A stretch of 64,000 nt of DNA from contig PZJY01000007.1 in NCBI GenBank assembly GCA_031472005.1, positions 1,550,001-1,614,000 on the forward strand. The letters run 5' to 3'. This document shows positions 1 to 11,297 of this stretch, piece by piece; within the stretch, counting starts at the first letter, position 1, and the number at the start of each line of letters is the position of its first letter. The notes beneath the pieces are model-generated. The model searched no databases and had not been told where the DNA came from. It was given only the letters and a program-made list of their open reading frames with translations. The position numbers and the translations under genes are program-made. This DNA comes from Tetracladium setigerum. Its lineage: Eukaryota > Ascomycota > Leotiomycetes > Helotiales.

Positions 1-870
1 TACCATGTACTCACGATGAAAGCACGAGAACCTTCAGTGAAATTTCCTGGAAATTGTGCGTACTGTTTTGGTCAGCTGTTAGATCAATATATCTATAATA
101 TTTAAATGTAGACGAGAATTTGAAAACTGTTATAGATCGGGTATTCTCGACACAAGAATAAGGGGGAAGCAAGTCAGAAGAAGGAGAGAGGAGAGAGGAC
201 TGAAAAACTCACACCAAAGGCCCCCGATCTCAAATCTTTCTGGATGTAAATATTCAACGTTCGGTAATCCCCCTTCCTCAGAGCTTTCTTCATCTGATAT
301 TCAGCGCCCCAGAGATCATTCGCCCATTTGGCATTTACAGTTCGTGTTACACCCTTAAGATTGAACTTAAATTTCTGAGGAGCTATGAAGTCACGAACAT
401 GCGTTTAAATCAGCATTGTTCTTCATCTATTGAGTTTCAAACAAAAAGGCAGAGGAAAATCGTGGTGAACAAAAAAGTCTCAACACAACAAACTAACCAA
501 AATTCAAATTCAACTCCGCCATCTGCGCATCAACCTGCTCACTTGTGATCCACCCCCCCTGTGGAATCACATCTTCAGCAACGATATGTAACCAAGTATC
601 AATGTTGACTTCTGCGAAGGAAGAGAGATTTGAACTTGATTCAAATCCAACAGCCAGCTCATTTGTGCCTGCAAGGAATCTTTCTTGAGGTAGTGATGAT
701 GTGGAGAAGTCGAGGGATAGGACTTGTGAGATTGCTTCGAGATTCTCGGGCGTGGCTACAGTACCGCAGCGAGGGGATGCTGAGGGTTTGGGAGAGGCGA
801 GGAGGAGGTTGGGAAAGGAGCCTGTGAGGAGGATGAGTGTGAGGAGGGTGAGTGGTCGTAGTCGAGGCAT
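1..870 (-). CDS. secreted M43-type (MEP1-like) metalloprotease, 5' part
   Basis: This is the N-terminal part of a secreted zinc metalloprotease of the fungal M43/pappalysin-like group; the zinc site lies beyond the left edge. I read exon 1 as 870-498, exon 2 as 382-213 and exon 3 from 62 to about 15, where a GTGAGT may open another intron. The joined frame gives a signal peptide (residues 1-25, MPRLRPLTLLTLILLTG...), the RCGT motif, WLHIVAEDVIPQGGWIT, then residues resembling the family's FxFNLKGVTRT, WANDLWGAEYQMKKALRKG and LNIYIQKDL. The introns are phase 1 and phase 0 and keep the frame. I chose the ATG at 870 because it puts the signal peptide at the N terminus; an upstream ATG at 1038 would add 56 hydrophilic residues. 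The family acts outside the cell on proteins. Family assignment is by remembered conservation; whether the protease is active cannot be seen. Confidence 0.8.
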
Positions 871-3800
871 TATGAAGCTCTTCCTTCTCGCGGCTAGGAA
901 CGACAATCTGTAGCTTTGCCTTTTCCTCGAAATTTTCAAGAAGTTTGATGAAAAGTTCTTATTTTTATATTTCTCCTCGAGGTCGAGGTCCCCGTTGCGT
1001 AAGGAGGTATCTGCGGGTCCTTCCTTTTCCATCACCATCTCATGCTACCTACCTGCCTAACATTACAGTACAATACAGTCGTGACCGCCATCTCATCACA
1101 TCATCAATATACAGCTAACCGCCTCCTCTCACCAATTACCTGTCCATTCCAGCGCGCCGTTTGGTGTGCATCGTTCAAGTAAGGTTCCTACCCGCTGTCG
1201 TGTGCGTGGGTCCAGTGGTACAGATCGGATTCCTGCTTTACACGTTGATGCGCTCCATCGAGAGCGCCATGGCAATAGGCTATACTTACCAAGCGGTGGA
1301 GTTGTTTTTGTTTTGAACTGCATGATTACACGGTATGTTGTGTGGTTGAGGGAGGGTGGGTACGTGAGTTTCTATGTAGCTTTCCTTTTTGTTGTTGTTT
1401 TGTAGCGTGCGAAATCGGTTTGTTCAAATTCTTTTGGTGAGAGTGAACGGCAGCGATGGCGGTATAAAAAGTTTTGCTCCTTTTTTTTGGTGAGGGAGGT
1501 TAGGAGAATGGAAATAGAGATACTGGTGTTTTGTGTCTATGGAAGTAAAACACAGCTTCTATTGACCTATAAGCTCTACTAGATGAAAGGAATTCGAAGA
1601 CTTACTCGCCTTGCTCGCTTAGACACAACAAAACAACACGACCAAGGCCAATCATTGCTTCGAAGCACGTGCCCGTAAACCCGGTCAATCTTCAAAATAC
1701 CTACCTTCCTATGTAGGCAACTTCAAAAGTGATCAGCGATTTTTGATCTAAGCTTCTGAAAAAGTGGCGTGGTATTTGGGAAGCCCACGCTCCTTCCACG
1801 GAGTATATCCGGGTCTAAAATAATAAGCGAAGGCGACTTCAATCGGCCGCAGCATATGGACTATGGAGACATGACAACAATACCACGTAACCACTTCACA
1901 ACACCGGAACACGCGGGGTTTGTTTGGTAGTGCACATGCTACCTGTGTACGTATTTTGCTCGTTGGATGTCACTGCAAGTATCGTGGGGTGATTTGACGA
2001 AAATTTCGCAAAAAATCACTTGATCTATAGTATTTTGCTTCGCGAAGTGTACAGTACAGATTGTCATGATTCTCAATATTTTAGCCCTTTCTTTCTGTAG
2101 TGGTAATCCCAGACAGAGAGGTGGTAGAGATTTCACATTCGAAGTATCATAGACTTTTGGTGGGAGGAAGATTGATATGTTTTGTTGGGCCATATCTACC
2201 CTTGCGCGCATTGTCAACAAAACGAGAAAAACAACGGAGCATTGTTGCTCTTCGATCTGGCTTCTGTCCTCTGAGAGATCTTATCTTTCACTGCAGTGTG
2301 TTTGTACGACCACACTGTCAAGATTTCCTGGGCTCCCACTGCCTAATTTTTGGGGAATGAAAGACGTGAATGTTGTGAACTTAAAATACATTCAGAATAT
2401 AGCTTTCATGCCTGTGCCATCTCTACAAATAGGAGTCTGGCGAAGGAATGCAATATTTCGTAACTTCCAACTTTTGTGTTATATTACCTTCAGAAGCGTA
2501 CCAAGTTATTCTTTCGGTTCTCTTCCTTCGGTCAACTTTGCAGTTTAATTCGCAAACATGCTATGAACTCAGCAGATGAAAATAACGGTTCGAGGCGCGC
2601 ACCTGGTATCTCTGAATGCAAGCTCGTGGACATTACAAGGCAGATATAGAAACGCCCCGCGCAGAGATCTCTCCAAACTCAGAGACGCATCATAGCCACT
2701 GGGCTGAATGAAATCCTTTTGAATAATATAGATTGACAGGCAGGTAGGCCGCGAAACCGCCAAAGCTTCTTGGTGAAGTTTTCTTCACACCAAAGCACGG
2801 GATGAAGTTCTTCGTTTCAGGTACCAGAAGTTGGAGGTGTTCAACAACATTGGTGGGCAACTTTGGTACCACCTCGCTTCCCTTCGAATTTTCGACTGAT
2901 GCATAACTTTTTAAAATGAGAGTGAGACTTCAGCCGTGAAGTTTCGTTTATTCCAGCCAGATATCTCGCTTACCCAGCCTCGGAAATTTGGCGCCAAGGC
3001 CAATTCTGATGACTTGGGGGCGGTTTTGTTTGTTGAGAACAAGTAACATTCCAAACACTAGTCCGGACCTCGATTGCTTCTTTTAAAGGAATGACAAGAT
3101 AATGATGGCAATAACATGAACCCAAAAAATGCGAGCATTGAACCTGTTTGTTTTCCTCTTGGCCTGGGGGGGAGGGGCGCTGGATGGCCGGGAAAATCCC
3201 ACGTGTCTTCGCCAAGAGCTTGAATGCTTGATGTCTGCTCGGCAAAATAAGAGTGTGTTGGCAACAAACAAGATTCTTGGTGTTGTGCATTCCAGAGCGT
3301 GATGGAAGTCTCGAGACCAAGGCTGGGGATAAACGGGAATATCAGATGATTTTCGTCTGTTTTCCCTAACATGACGTCTCGCTTTACTGTACATCTCTTC
3401 CGTGGCCCCAAAAGAATCAAAGTTTTCTAGAAAAGCAAGGCGATGTTCTGTTTGCCCTGTTTGGGTATCAACCCTAATAGGTCCTCGTGCAAGGCCAAGA
3501 TGGCTCGATGCTTTTCTGGCTCACTCTGGCTCAGACGACTGGTCCGAATGGGATATGGGCGGCGCTTGGAAATAGCAAGACAGAGCAGACACACAGTACT
3601 AAGTGACACGGGATCGAACAGAAGGAATGAGAGTAAAGTGAAAGGAGTTGGGCGTCACCGCCGCTGGCGTGCACAAAGGGGCCGAACGGAGGACACAGCT
3701 TTGGATGAGATGAGGGTGTGAATCAAAGGTGCGTGGGTTGTACGCGAGACTTATAACAAGTAGCTGCTGGCAGCTGGGTCTGGGTTGCTGTGTTGAGAAG

Positions 3801-5135
3801 GTGGTCCTTGTGTTGGCGAACTTGGCATGTCATCTCAGGGCGAGATGATTTTAATATTGCTGTTATGCCACCACCATGTGTGGTTCCTTGGAACCTCGTC
3901 CGCGTCTTGGATCTGACTACTGGGCAAGCAAGCCAGCCATGGGAAGGAAGTATGTTCAAGGAGAAAAGTGAAGTGCGAAGAGTGAGTAGTAAGTACAACC
4001 TACTAGTCTCCGAAGCTAGAAATGCTTTGACGAGGGCATTATTACTCCTCGGTACTTGTGGTACTGTACAGTATGTATTACTTTGACAATAATCTAGACC
4101 ACCCAAACAATGAATGTAAACAATGTAAACAACGTAAACAATCTCCGCCAAACAAATAATGATGGCATCTCCCCCGTGAAGTACAGTGCCGCATGTTTCA
4201 GATTAGGTGGACTGCCGTTCAAAACAACGGCAACAACACAGAAAAGGCGTCGTCCTGACTCCCAGATAGTTGGCTGGCCGTCATAAAATTGATGATGATG
4301 GGATTGGGGGAAGGGGAGGAGGACCGGGGGTTGTTGGCGTTGGCCCTCGCCGTCCATGGGAAGGAGGATCTTGGCACAAGCAGCACAGCCTCCCTCTAAA
4401 TCTCGAGTTGTCATTCAACAACCGGGGCCAGCCAGGAGGAGACTTTTGCTTTTCTGTCCTGCTCTACTCTCTCTGCTCTTTCTCCCTCTTCTACCTTGCT
4501 GCTCTCCTCGGGTGCAATTATTCGATTTAATCCTGTTCAATTCAATTGATTTCGATTCTTCCCTTCATACGCTCCTTGCCCGACTCGGCTTTCACCTTCC
4601 CACCCCAGCAGCTCGCGATCAACTCACCTCAACCCGGTTGCTGTGCAGAATCAGCCAAACAACCCATCTCGCTCAACACCAGCTCGCACGCTCAATCAAC
4701 CTCGTCACGAACCCGGGAACAATCACACAAACTTTGGTGATTCGCATGGTGAGCAGGAAATCCTTTGTCTATGTGTGTGTGTGTGTGTGTATGCTTGGCC
4801 TACACCCTGCGCGCTCGCTCCTTTTGTTGTCTTTGTATAGCAAGAATTCTGCCAAGCAGTCTTCCTATTCACTCCTTTCGACCATCGAGATATTTCACTT
4901 TTAGCGCCCCGCTCGATATTCACCTTCTAGAATTGGACCGCGCTTATATATTCTTCACGTAGCTCGTCGCTGTTCAAAACCCCCACACGTCCTTCGTCCC
5001 GAACGCAACTCCGCACCTTTCAGATGCCTGGCAGATCGAGGCGCAATCAACACAACCAACAAGGCTCCGCGCCACCTGCTGGACTCTTCACCACCGAGTA
5101 GGCCTACCCCGCAAAATTAACGACTCCTAGTCGAG
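871..5135. other. 4.3 kb intergenic region with PMC1 promoter and leader
   Basis: No open frame here looks like a protein, and I found no tRNA boxes. The last 700 bases, before the Ca2+-ATPase start, are rich in C and T (about 4440-4720) and contain a TG repeat, which is typical of a fungal promoter and long 5' leader. The part around 2-4.2 kb shows nothing I can name. Confidence 0.6.
4772..4790. repeat. (TG)n microsatellite
   Basis: Nineteen bases of uninterrupted alternating TG, about 345 bases before the PMC1 start codon, in the presumed leader or promoter. A second run of the same unit and almost the same length lies downstream of the same gene at 9931-9949. Confidence 0.95.
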
Positions 5136-8100
5136 ATGGCAGAATCAACTGGGAGCTCACCGGAGCCCAATCCAGATGGGAAGAGGCAGAGAGCGTAAGC
5201 ATGCAGCCCTCCTGCAGCCTGGAACTAGGCCGTCTTGCTGATATACTATTTAAACAGGCCTACCATTACAATCAACACAACTACCGTTAGTACTATAAAT
5301 TTTCCAAACATGGACCCAACATCTGCCAATTGTAGAAGATATTCTGACCTAAATCTGACTTTGCAGGAGGAAACATCAACTAGTGTTGACGGAGCAGGAG
5401 TATCGCCTATTACTCCAACGAACGGCGTACAATCGAGCCAGAACAGTCGAATATCCAATTCCGAGCTGCAAACTTCAAGTTCCTTTGATAGCAAGGACCA
5501 AAATAGCAGACCGACCTCACCCCATAATATTTCTTCTCCAGCCTCGCGAGGTGTTGACAAGGCTACGACTGGATTTCTTGCTGTGCCTGGACAGCGATCA
5601 AGGCAGAACTCCATTGAATCTGATGAGGGTAACCAATCGAGCAGCAATGGTGGGGAGACGTACACGAATGGGGGGAATAAGGAAGTGGAACAGCCCCCGA
5701 ACAATGATCATATTATGAATGATCCTGAGGCTCTAACGCCAGATCCTGGAAATGAGGCGGATTTCCAGCCGGATGACAACATGTTTGCCTTCTCTCAGGG
5801 TCAGCTGAATAAGCTCATCAACCCGAAGAGTTTGGCTGCATTTTATGCCCTAGGAGGTTTGGCGGGCCTGGAAAAAGGACTGCGTACAAACAGGAAGACT
5901 GGATTGAGTGTCGACGAGGGTGATTTAAATGGAAAAGTGAGTTTCGAAGCAGCAGTAGCAAGTGCCAGGGGGACGCATTATGCAAATGGCGATTCGAAAA
6001 TCCCACTCGCCCAGGTCGACTCGAAGGATTCGAAGCCATCGGCGCCAAAGAAATCAGCCGCAGATCATGATTCCTACTATGACCGAAAACGCCTCTTCAG
6101 CGACAACAGGCTCCCTGTCAAGAAAGGCAAGACGATTTGGGAGCTCATGTGGATCACGTATAATGACAAAGTCCTTATTCTGCTTTCCGTGGCAGCCGTC
6201 ATCTCATTGGCGGTCGGTCTATACCAAACCTTTGGAGCCACGCACAAGGATGGCGGTGCTAGCCTTGAATGGGTCGAAGGTGTGGCTATTGTAGTTGCAA
6301 TTCTCGTTGTAGTGATTGTTGGATCATTGAACGATTACCAAAAGGAAAGGCAATTCGTCAAATTGAACAGCAAGAAACAGGACCGAGATGTCAATGTTAT
6401 TCGATCTGGAAAGACGATGGAAATCTCGGTTTTCGATGTCTTAGTTGGCGACATTATGCATCTAGAGCCCGGCGACATGATTCCCGTAGATGGCATCTTT
6501 ATCGATGGCCATAATGTCAAGTGTGATGAGTCTCAAACTACTGGAGAATCAGATCTTCTCAAGAAACGAGGAGCGGATGAGGTTTATGCTGCAATCGAGA
6601 ACCACGAAAGTCTGAAGAAGCTCGACCCGTTTATTTTGTCGGGAGCACAGGTCACGGAAGGCTTTGGCACCTTCTTGGTTACATCCACCGGTGTTAATTC
6701 GAGCTACGGAAAGACAATGATGTCCCTGAGAGAAGATCCCGAGGTTACGCCATTGCAATCGAAGCTGAACACCCTTGCCGAGTACATTGCAAAGCTTGGA
6801 GGAGCCGCCGGTCTGATTCTGTTTACTGTTTTGTTCATCAAGTTCTGCGCCGGGCTACCCAAGAATGTCGGCACCCCATCAGAAAAGGGACAGCAGTTCC
6901 TGAACATCTTCATTGTCACGGTCACCATCATCGTGGTGGCAGTTCCTGAAGGATTACCGCTTGCTGTAACTCTTGCCTTGGCTTTTGCAACCACTAGAAT
7001 GCTGAAGGATAACAACCTTGTCCGACATCTTAAGGCTTGCGAAGTTATGGGAAATGCAACGACCATTTGCTCTGACAAAACCGGTACTTTGACCCAGAAT
7101 AAGATGTTGGTAGTCGCTGGAACCATTGGGACAAACTCCCGATTTGGCGGAGCTGCTCCACGCAAAGCTTCCATAGATGGCAAAGGAAAGGAGAGTGCAC
7201 CTCAAGATTTTTCTGACGATTCCACTGCTCAGGAGGTTGCTTCTTCTATGTCGCAGGAAGCTAAACAGCTGCTTGTTCAATCTATCGCCGTCAACTCAAC
7301 AGCATTCGAAGGTGAGGCCGACGGCGTCAAGACGTTTATTGGATCAAAGACGGAGACCGCTCTCTTGACTTTTGCCCGAGATTTCTTTGGTATGGGCCCA
7401 GTCGACGAAGAGAAGTCAAATGCCAAGATCGCACAAATGATTCCTTTCGACTCTGGACGCAAGTGCATGGGCGTGGTTGTCCAATTGGTAGATGGCAAGC
7501 ACAGGCTTTATGTCAAGGGCGCTTCGGAAATCTTACTGAAACAATGCACACGGGTTATCCGAGATCCATCGACTGGGATTGATTCTACCGAAATGACGGC
7601 CGACAATCGCGACACTCTACTTGGTCTTATCGACAGTTATGCCGAACGTTCCCTGCGAACAATTGCAGTGGTTTACAAGGACTTCGAGAAGTGGCCACCG
7701 AAGGGCGCTCGTTTCTCAGATGGCGAAGCTAGGTTTGAGGATATTTTCAAGGAAATGATTCTTCTCGGTATCGTTGGTATTCAGGATCCACTCCGAGACG
7801 GCGTACCTGAGGCTGTAGCAACTTGCCAGAAGGCTGGTGTTGTTGTTCGTATGGTTACTGGTGATAATTTGGTTACTGCTCGTGCAATCGCCACTGAGTG
7901 TGGAATTTATACTCCTGGTGGTGTCATCATGGAAGGACCAACCTTCCGCAAACTGAGCAAGCCTCAGATGGATCAGATCATCCCACGTCTCCAAGTACTG
8001 GCAAGATCTAGCCCCGAAGACAAACGTATCCTTGTTAAGCGCCTCAAGGAGCTTGGAGAAACTGTCGCCGTGACAGGAGATGGTACTAACGATGCACCCG

Positions 8101-9561
8101 CTCTCAAAACCGCTGATGTAGGGTTCTCCATGGGAATCGCCGGTACTGAAGTCGCAAAAGAAGCCTCTGCCATCATTTTGATGGACGACAACTTCAATTC
8201 TATCGTCAAAGCAATCATGTGGGGACGAGCTGTGAATGACGCAGTCAGAAAGTTTCTTCAGTTCCAGATTACTGTCAACATCACTGCAGTCTTGCTTACC
8301 TTCATTTCGGCCGTCTCTAGTAGTACAGAAACATCGGTCCTCACTGCCGTTCAACTGCTATGGGTCAATCTGATTATGGACACGATGGCAGCTTTGGCTT
8401 TGGCAACTGATCCTCCAGCTCCTAGTATTCTGAACCGCAAGCCTGATCCCAAATCTGCAAGACTCATCAGCGCTACGATGTGGAAGATGATCTTTGGTCA
8501 AGCCATCTATCAGCTTGTGGTGACCCTCATTTTGTACTTCTTGGCTGAGAAAATTTTCTCTTACGAAACCGAAGAAGAGCTGAATCAACTCCCAACCCTC
8601 GTATTCAACACCTTTGTGTGGATGCAAATTTTCAATCAGTGGAAGTAAGTGCAGTCTTTTCCAAAAATCCTTACCCTTTGACTAACACCATAATAGCAAT
8701 CGCCGACTCGACAATAAGTTCAATATCTTCGAAGGCGTAACACGCAATTGGTTCTTCATGGGTATTAACGTGATCATGATCGGCTGCCAAGTCATGATTA
8801 TCTATGTGGGCGGTAGAGCGTTCAACGTGACCCGACTTGGTGGAGAGCAATGGGGTATCTCAGTTGTCCTTGGTTTCATCTCGATACCTGTTGGTGCACT
8901 AATCCGCTGTATTCCTGATGCACCCCTCATCAGAATGACACCCCAGTTCCTCAAGAAGCGTCGCCGAGGTCCAGAAGTCACAATCTCTGACGAGGAAGAG
9001 CAATATAGATTCCCGAAGCCTCTTGCGGACGTCAAGGAAGAACTCAGCTTCCTCAAGAAGGTCAAGGGTGGCCGTCTGAACAACTTGAAGTTTGCAGTTC
9101 AACAAGCTCGCGACTCTGTAATGCCACGCTCAAGAAGTGGATCTCGTTCTCGAGATAACTCCATCCCAGGAACACCAAACAATGGTGAAGTTGGCGATGA
9201 CACATTGGGATCTGGACCACCACCTTCCCCCGACTCCCGCAGACGCAGTCGAAGCAACCGATCACGGTCAAATTCCGCACTTGGAGCTACGGCCGTCATG
9301 GCTGGTATCATCGCAGGTAGTGTCGCTGGCTGGTCTCCTGTCGAGAGAAGGGAAGGCGAAACTGATGCGACTCGCTGGCCACGAAATGGCAATGCCAAAT
9401 CCGAGCTCGAATCCAGAAAAGATGTCGAAATTCACCCCGACACAAACGCAGATGATCCAGTTATTGCTGTTGACCCGTACGCTGGAGACTTGCCCCCTCT
9501 CAAGTTGAGGGACTCCGTCCTGCATCGCCTAACGACAAGAAATCAAGCTCGTGAAAGGTAA
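5136..9561 (+). CDS. PMC1: PMC1-type P2B calcium-transporting ATPase
   Basis: P-type ATPase that pumps Ca2+ out of the cytosol, by family into the vacuole (PMC1 type). Exons: 5136-5194, 5258-5285, 5367-8644 and 8697-9561, giving 1409 residues in one frame. Visible motifs are TGES (421-424, actuator), PEGL (556-559, the transport site in M4), CSDKTGTLTQNKM with phosphorylated Asp 599, KGAS near 746 in the nucleotide domain, and TGDGTNDAP with Asp 934 in the hinge. The M5-M10 segments follow and run across the last intron. The long Ser/Asn-rich N-terminal tail and the basic RSRSNRSRSNSALG tail are usual in filamentous-fungal members. The start at 5136 comes from joining two tiny exons; a start inside intron 2 (5309) would also be in frame. 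Intron 2 (5286-5366) is 81 nt and has no in-frame stop, so its retention would add 27 residues. The frame is intact. Confidence 0.95.
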
Positions 9562-10394
9562 CCTCAGAGTACTTCAGCTACAAAACCAAACTAGTCCCAT
9601 CACATAACGATATCTCGATGAACTCGAGAAATCGTTGATGAGTCAATGCATTCTTACACGCATTCGATTCGCCAATAATGTATCATAATATACAAGCAAC
9701 CATTCCCAACTTTCTCTTTTGTAAATAATTACACCAAAACTTCCACCTTCGCCCACAACTTCATACCTTCCTGGTTTTCGGAGGCCGAGAAAAAACATAA
9801 TTTCGAGTGCACAAATAAGCCTGGCGCTGGATATGGGCAGTCTGGATATTGATATTCCAAGTCATGCAAAGCAAAAGTAACAGGACAGACGAAGCGCGGC
9901 GACATTCTTTTAATGCACAGGTGTTTGTTGGTGTGTGTGTGTGTGTGTGGATAATATGCCTGGGTTACAAACCAGCTTTTCTTTTCTTTGAACTGGAGGG
10001 ATCGAGAGGGGGCGAAGAAAGAGCGTTAAGCCACGAGCAGTAGGGGACGTGTGGGGATGAGAACCGAGAGGAGGGCGAAGAGAGAGAAAATGCAACAGAA
10101 AACGATTGAGAGGGTGGGATTACTTTCTTCTGAGAAGATCACCTAAGCTTTCTTAGGTCTGCTGGATTCGTTACCGAAACAAAACATGGCTTTTTCTTTG
10201 CATACTCATACGTACATCTATCAACTAGGGATGTTAAATAGTCCTCGAGAAAATGATAAGTTGAAAAATGCTATCCAGTGTCGATTCCCATCTCCTTATT
10301 TCTTTCTAAATCCCATCCATCACACCTCCAACATATCGCAAACAACAATTCCAAAGTTTCCAATCCAGAACACCCATCCATCCAAGATTCCAAT
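9562..10394. other. intergenic, 3' region of PMC1
   Basis: No coding signal. It holds a (GT)n run at 9931-9949 and CA-rich sequence just before the small gene at 10395. Confidence 0.6.
9931..9949. repeat. (GT)n microsatellite
   Basis: Nineteen bases of alternating GT about 370 bases after the PMC1 stop codon, close in unit and length to the run at 4772-4790 before that gene. Confidence 0.95.
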
Positions 10395-10639
10395 ATGCAC
10401 GCACCATCTACCCGATCTCCACTCCCAGTCTCCATTCCCCACAATACCCCCTCCTCCAAGCAGAAAAGAGTACGACGACCTGTAGAAGTTGCAGGAGTGT
10501 ACGAGGTGGACGAAGCATCATTTCAGCTGCAGAAGCGAGGCTGTGCAACAACCATGTGGCATGGTATGTACGAAGTATTGATTGATTGACATATGCAATC
10601 TAAACAGTCACCCACTCATGCTGTACGAGTATTGAATAG
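10395..10639 (+). CDS. possible two-exon small protein, 66 aa
   Basis: I do not recognise this protein. Exon 1 is 10395-10563 and exon 2 is 10608-10639. The 44-nt intron starts GTATGT, has an ATTGATTGAC branch-like site and ends CTAAACAG. Splicing keeps the frame and gives 66 residues ending RGCATTMWHVTHSCCTSIE. Without splicing the frame ends a few codons later. Support is the near-perfect splice signals, the CA-rich leader before the ATG, and an even composition in the second half. The protein has no signal peptide and no membrane segment; three of its cysteines lie in the last 18 residues, right after a Lys-Arg pair. A Kex2-cleaved peptide is conceivable, but without a signal peptide that is only a thought. 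It may also be a chance frame. Confidence 0.4.
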
Positions 10640-11297
10640 GTAGGTCTAGGTATGCACCAAGAGGAAGGTAGCAATCTGAGCCATGGAGATACGTATGCAT
10701 AGATGAAGTATTTTGAATGTGAATGTGAAGAAGTGGAGAGAGATGTTGAGGTGTAGTGTGATGGAAATGGGATAGACCTAGGGTCCGTCCCCCATATTAT
10801 ATGTATGGTATTTCCCTTCAAATAACAAGCAACAATCATATCAATCTACTCCCTCCAAACCTTTTTTCAGTACATACACAAAAGTGATCTACCATGAATA
10901 CGCCGCTATTGCATCACTCCAGATATTATTCTCACAAAATAGGTAGGCTAAGCTGTAGCAGCCAGGTTAGAATGGATGAATATCTATTAATGCATCTTGA
11001 AACTCTACCCGATTTATAAAGGAATCATTTTTTTCGTCAAGTGCTGGTGAAAGCTCACAAGCAATGTAACCCCCATAACAACAAGGAGAATGCACATCTG
11101 CAATGAAGAATATGAAAAACGTACAGGATAGGCCATTTATTCTCTCCCTCTGTGAAAGAAACAATACGCTCAGATCAACGCCTCGCAAAAAACAACATCA
11201 TGAATCTCGGGTTCGTAAACCGACAAAAGGAAAAAGGATGATAAAAAAGAAAGACAGTCTCGCTCAAGAAGCATACAAATCGAGTCTTAAATGCAGT
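10640..11297. other. intergenic, nothing recognised
   Basis: A-T rich sequence between the small gene and the 3' end of the SIR2-type gene. No frame here has coding character; it probably holds the 3' untranslated regions of both. Confidence 0.6.

Noticed and set aside
1100..1330. Possible tRNA or other small RNA gene
   Set aside because: No A-box and B-box pair with the right spacing and no cloverleaf could be drawn, here or elsewhere in the intergenic parts.
4356..4904. Plus-strand open frame of 182 codons before PMC1
   Set aside because: It follows C/T-rich promoter-type sequence and the TG repeat, and its composition reflects that bias rather than a protein.
7716..8354. Long open frame antisense to PMC1 (minus strand, 212 codons) and other antisense frames inside large genes
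   Set aside because: They mirror the codon pattern of the real sense gene, have no splice or start context and no protein character.
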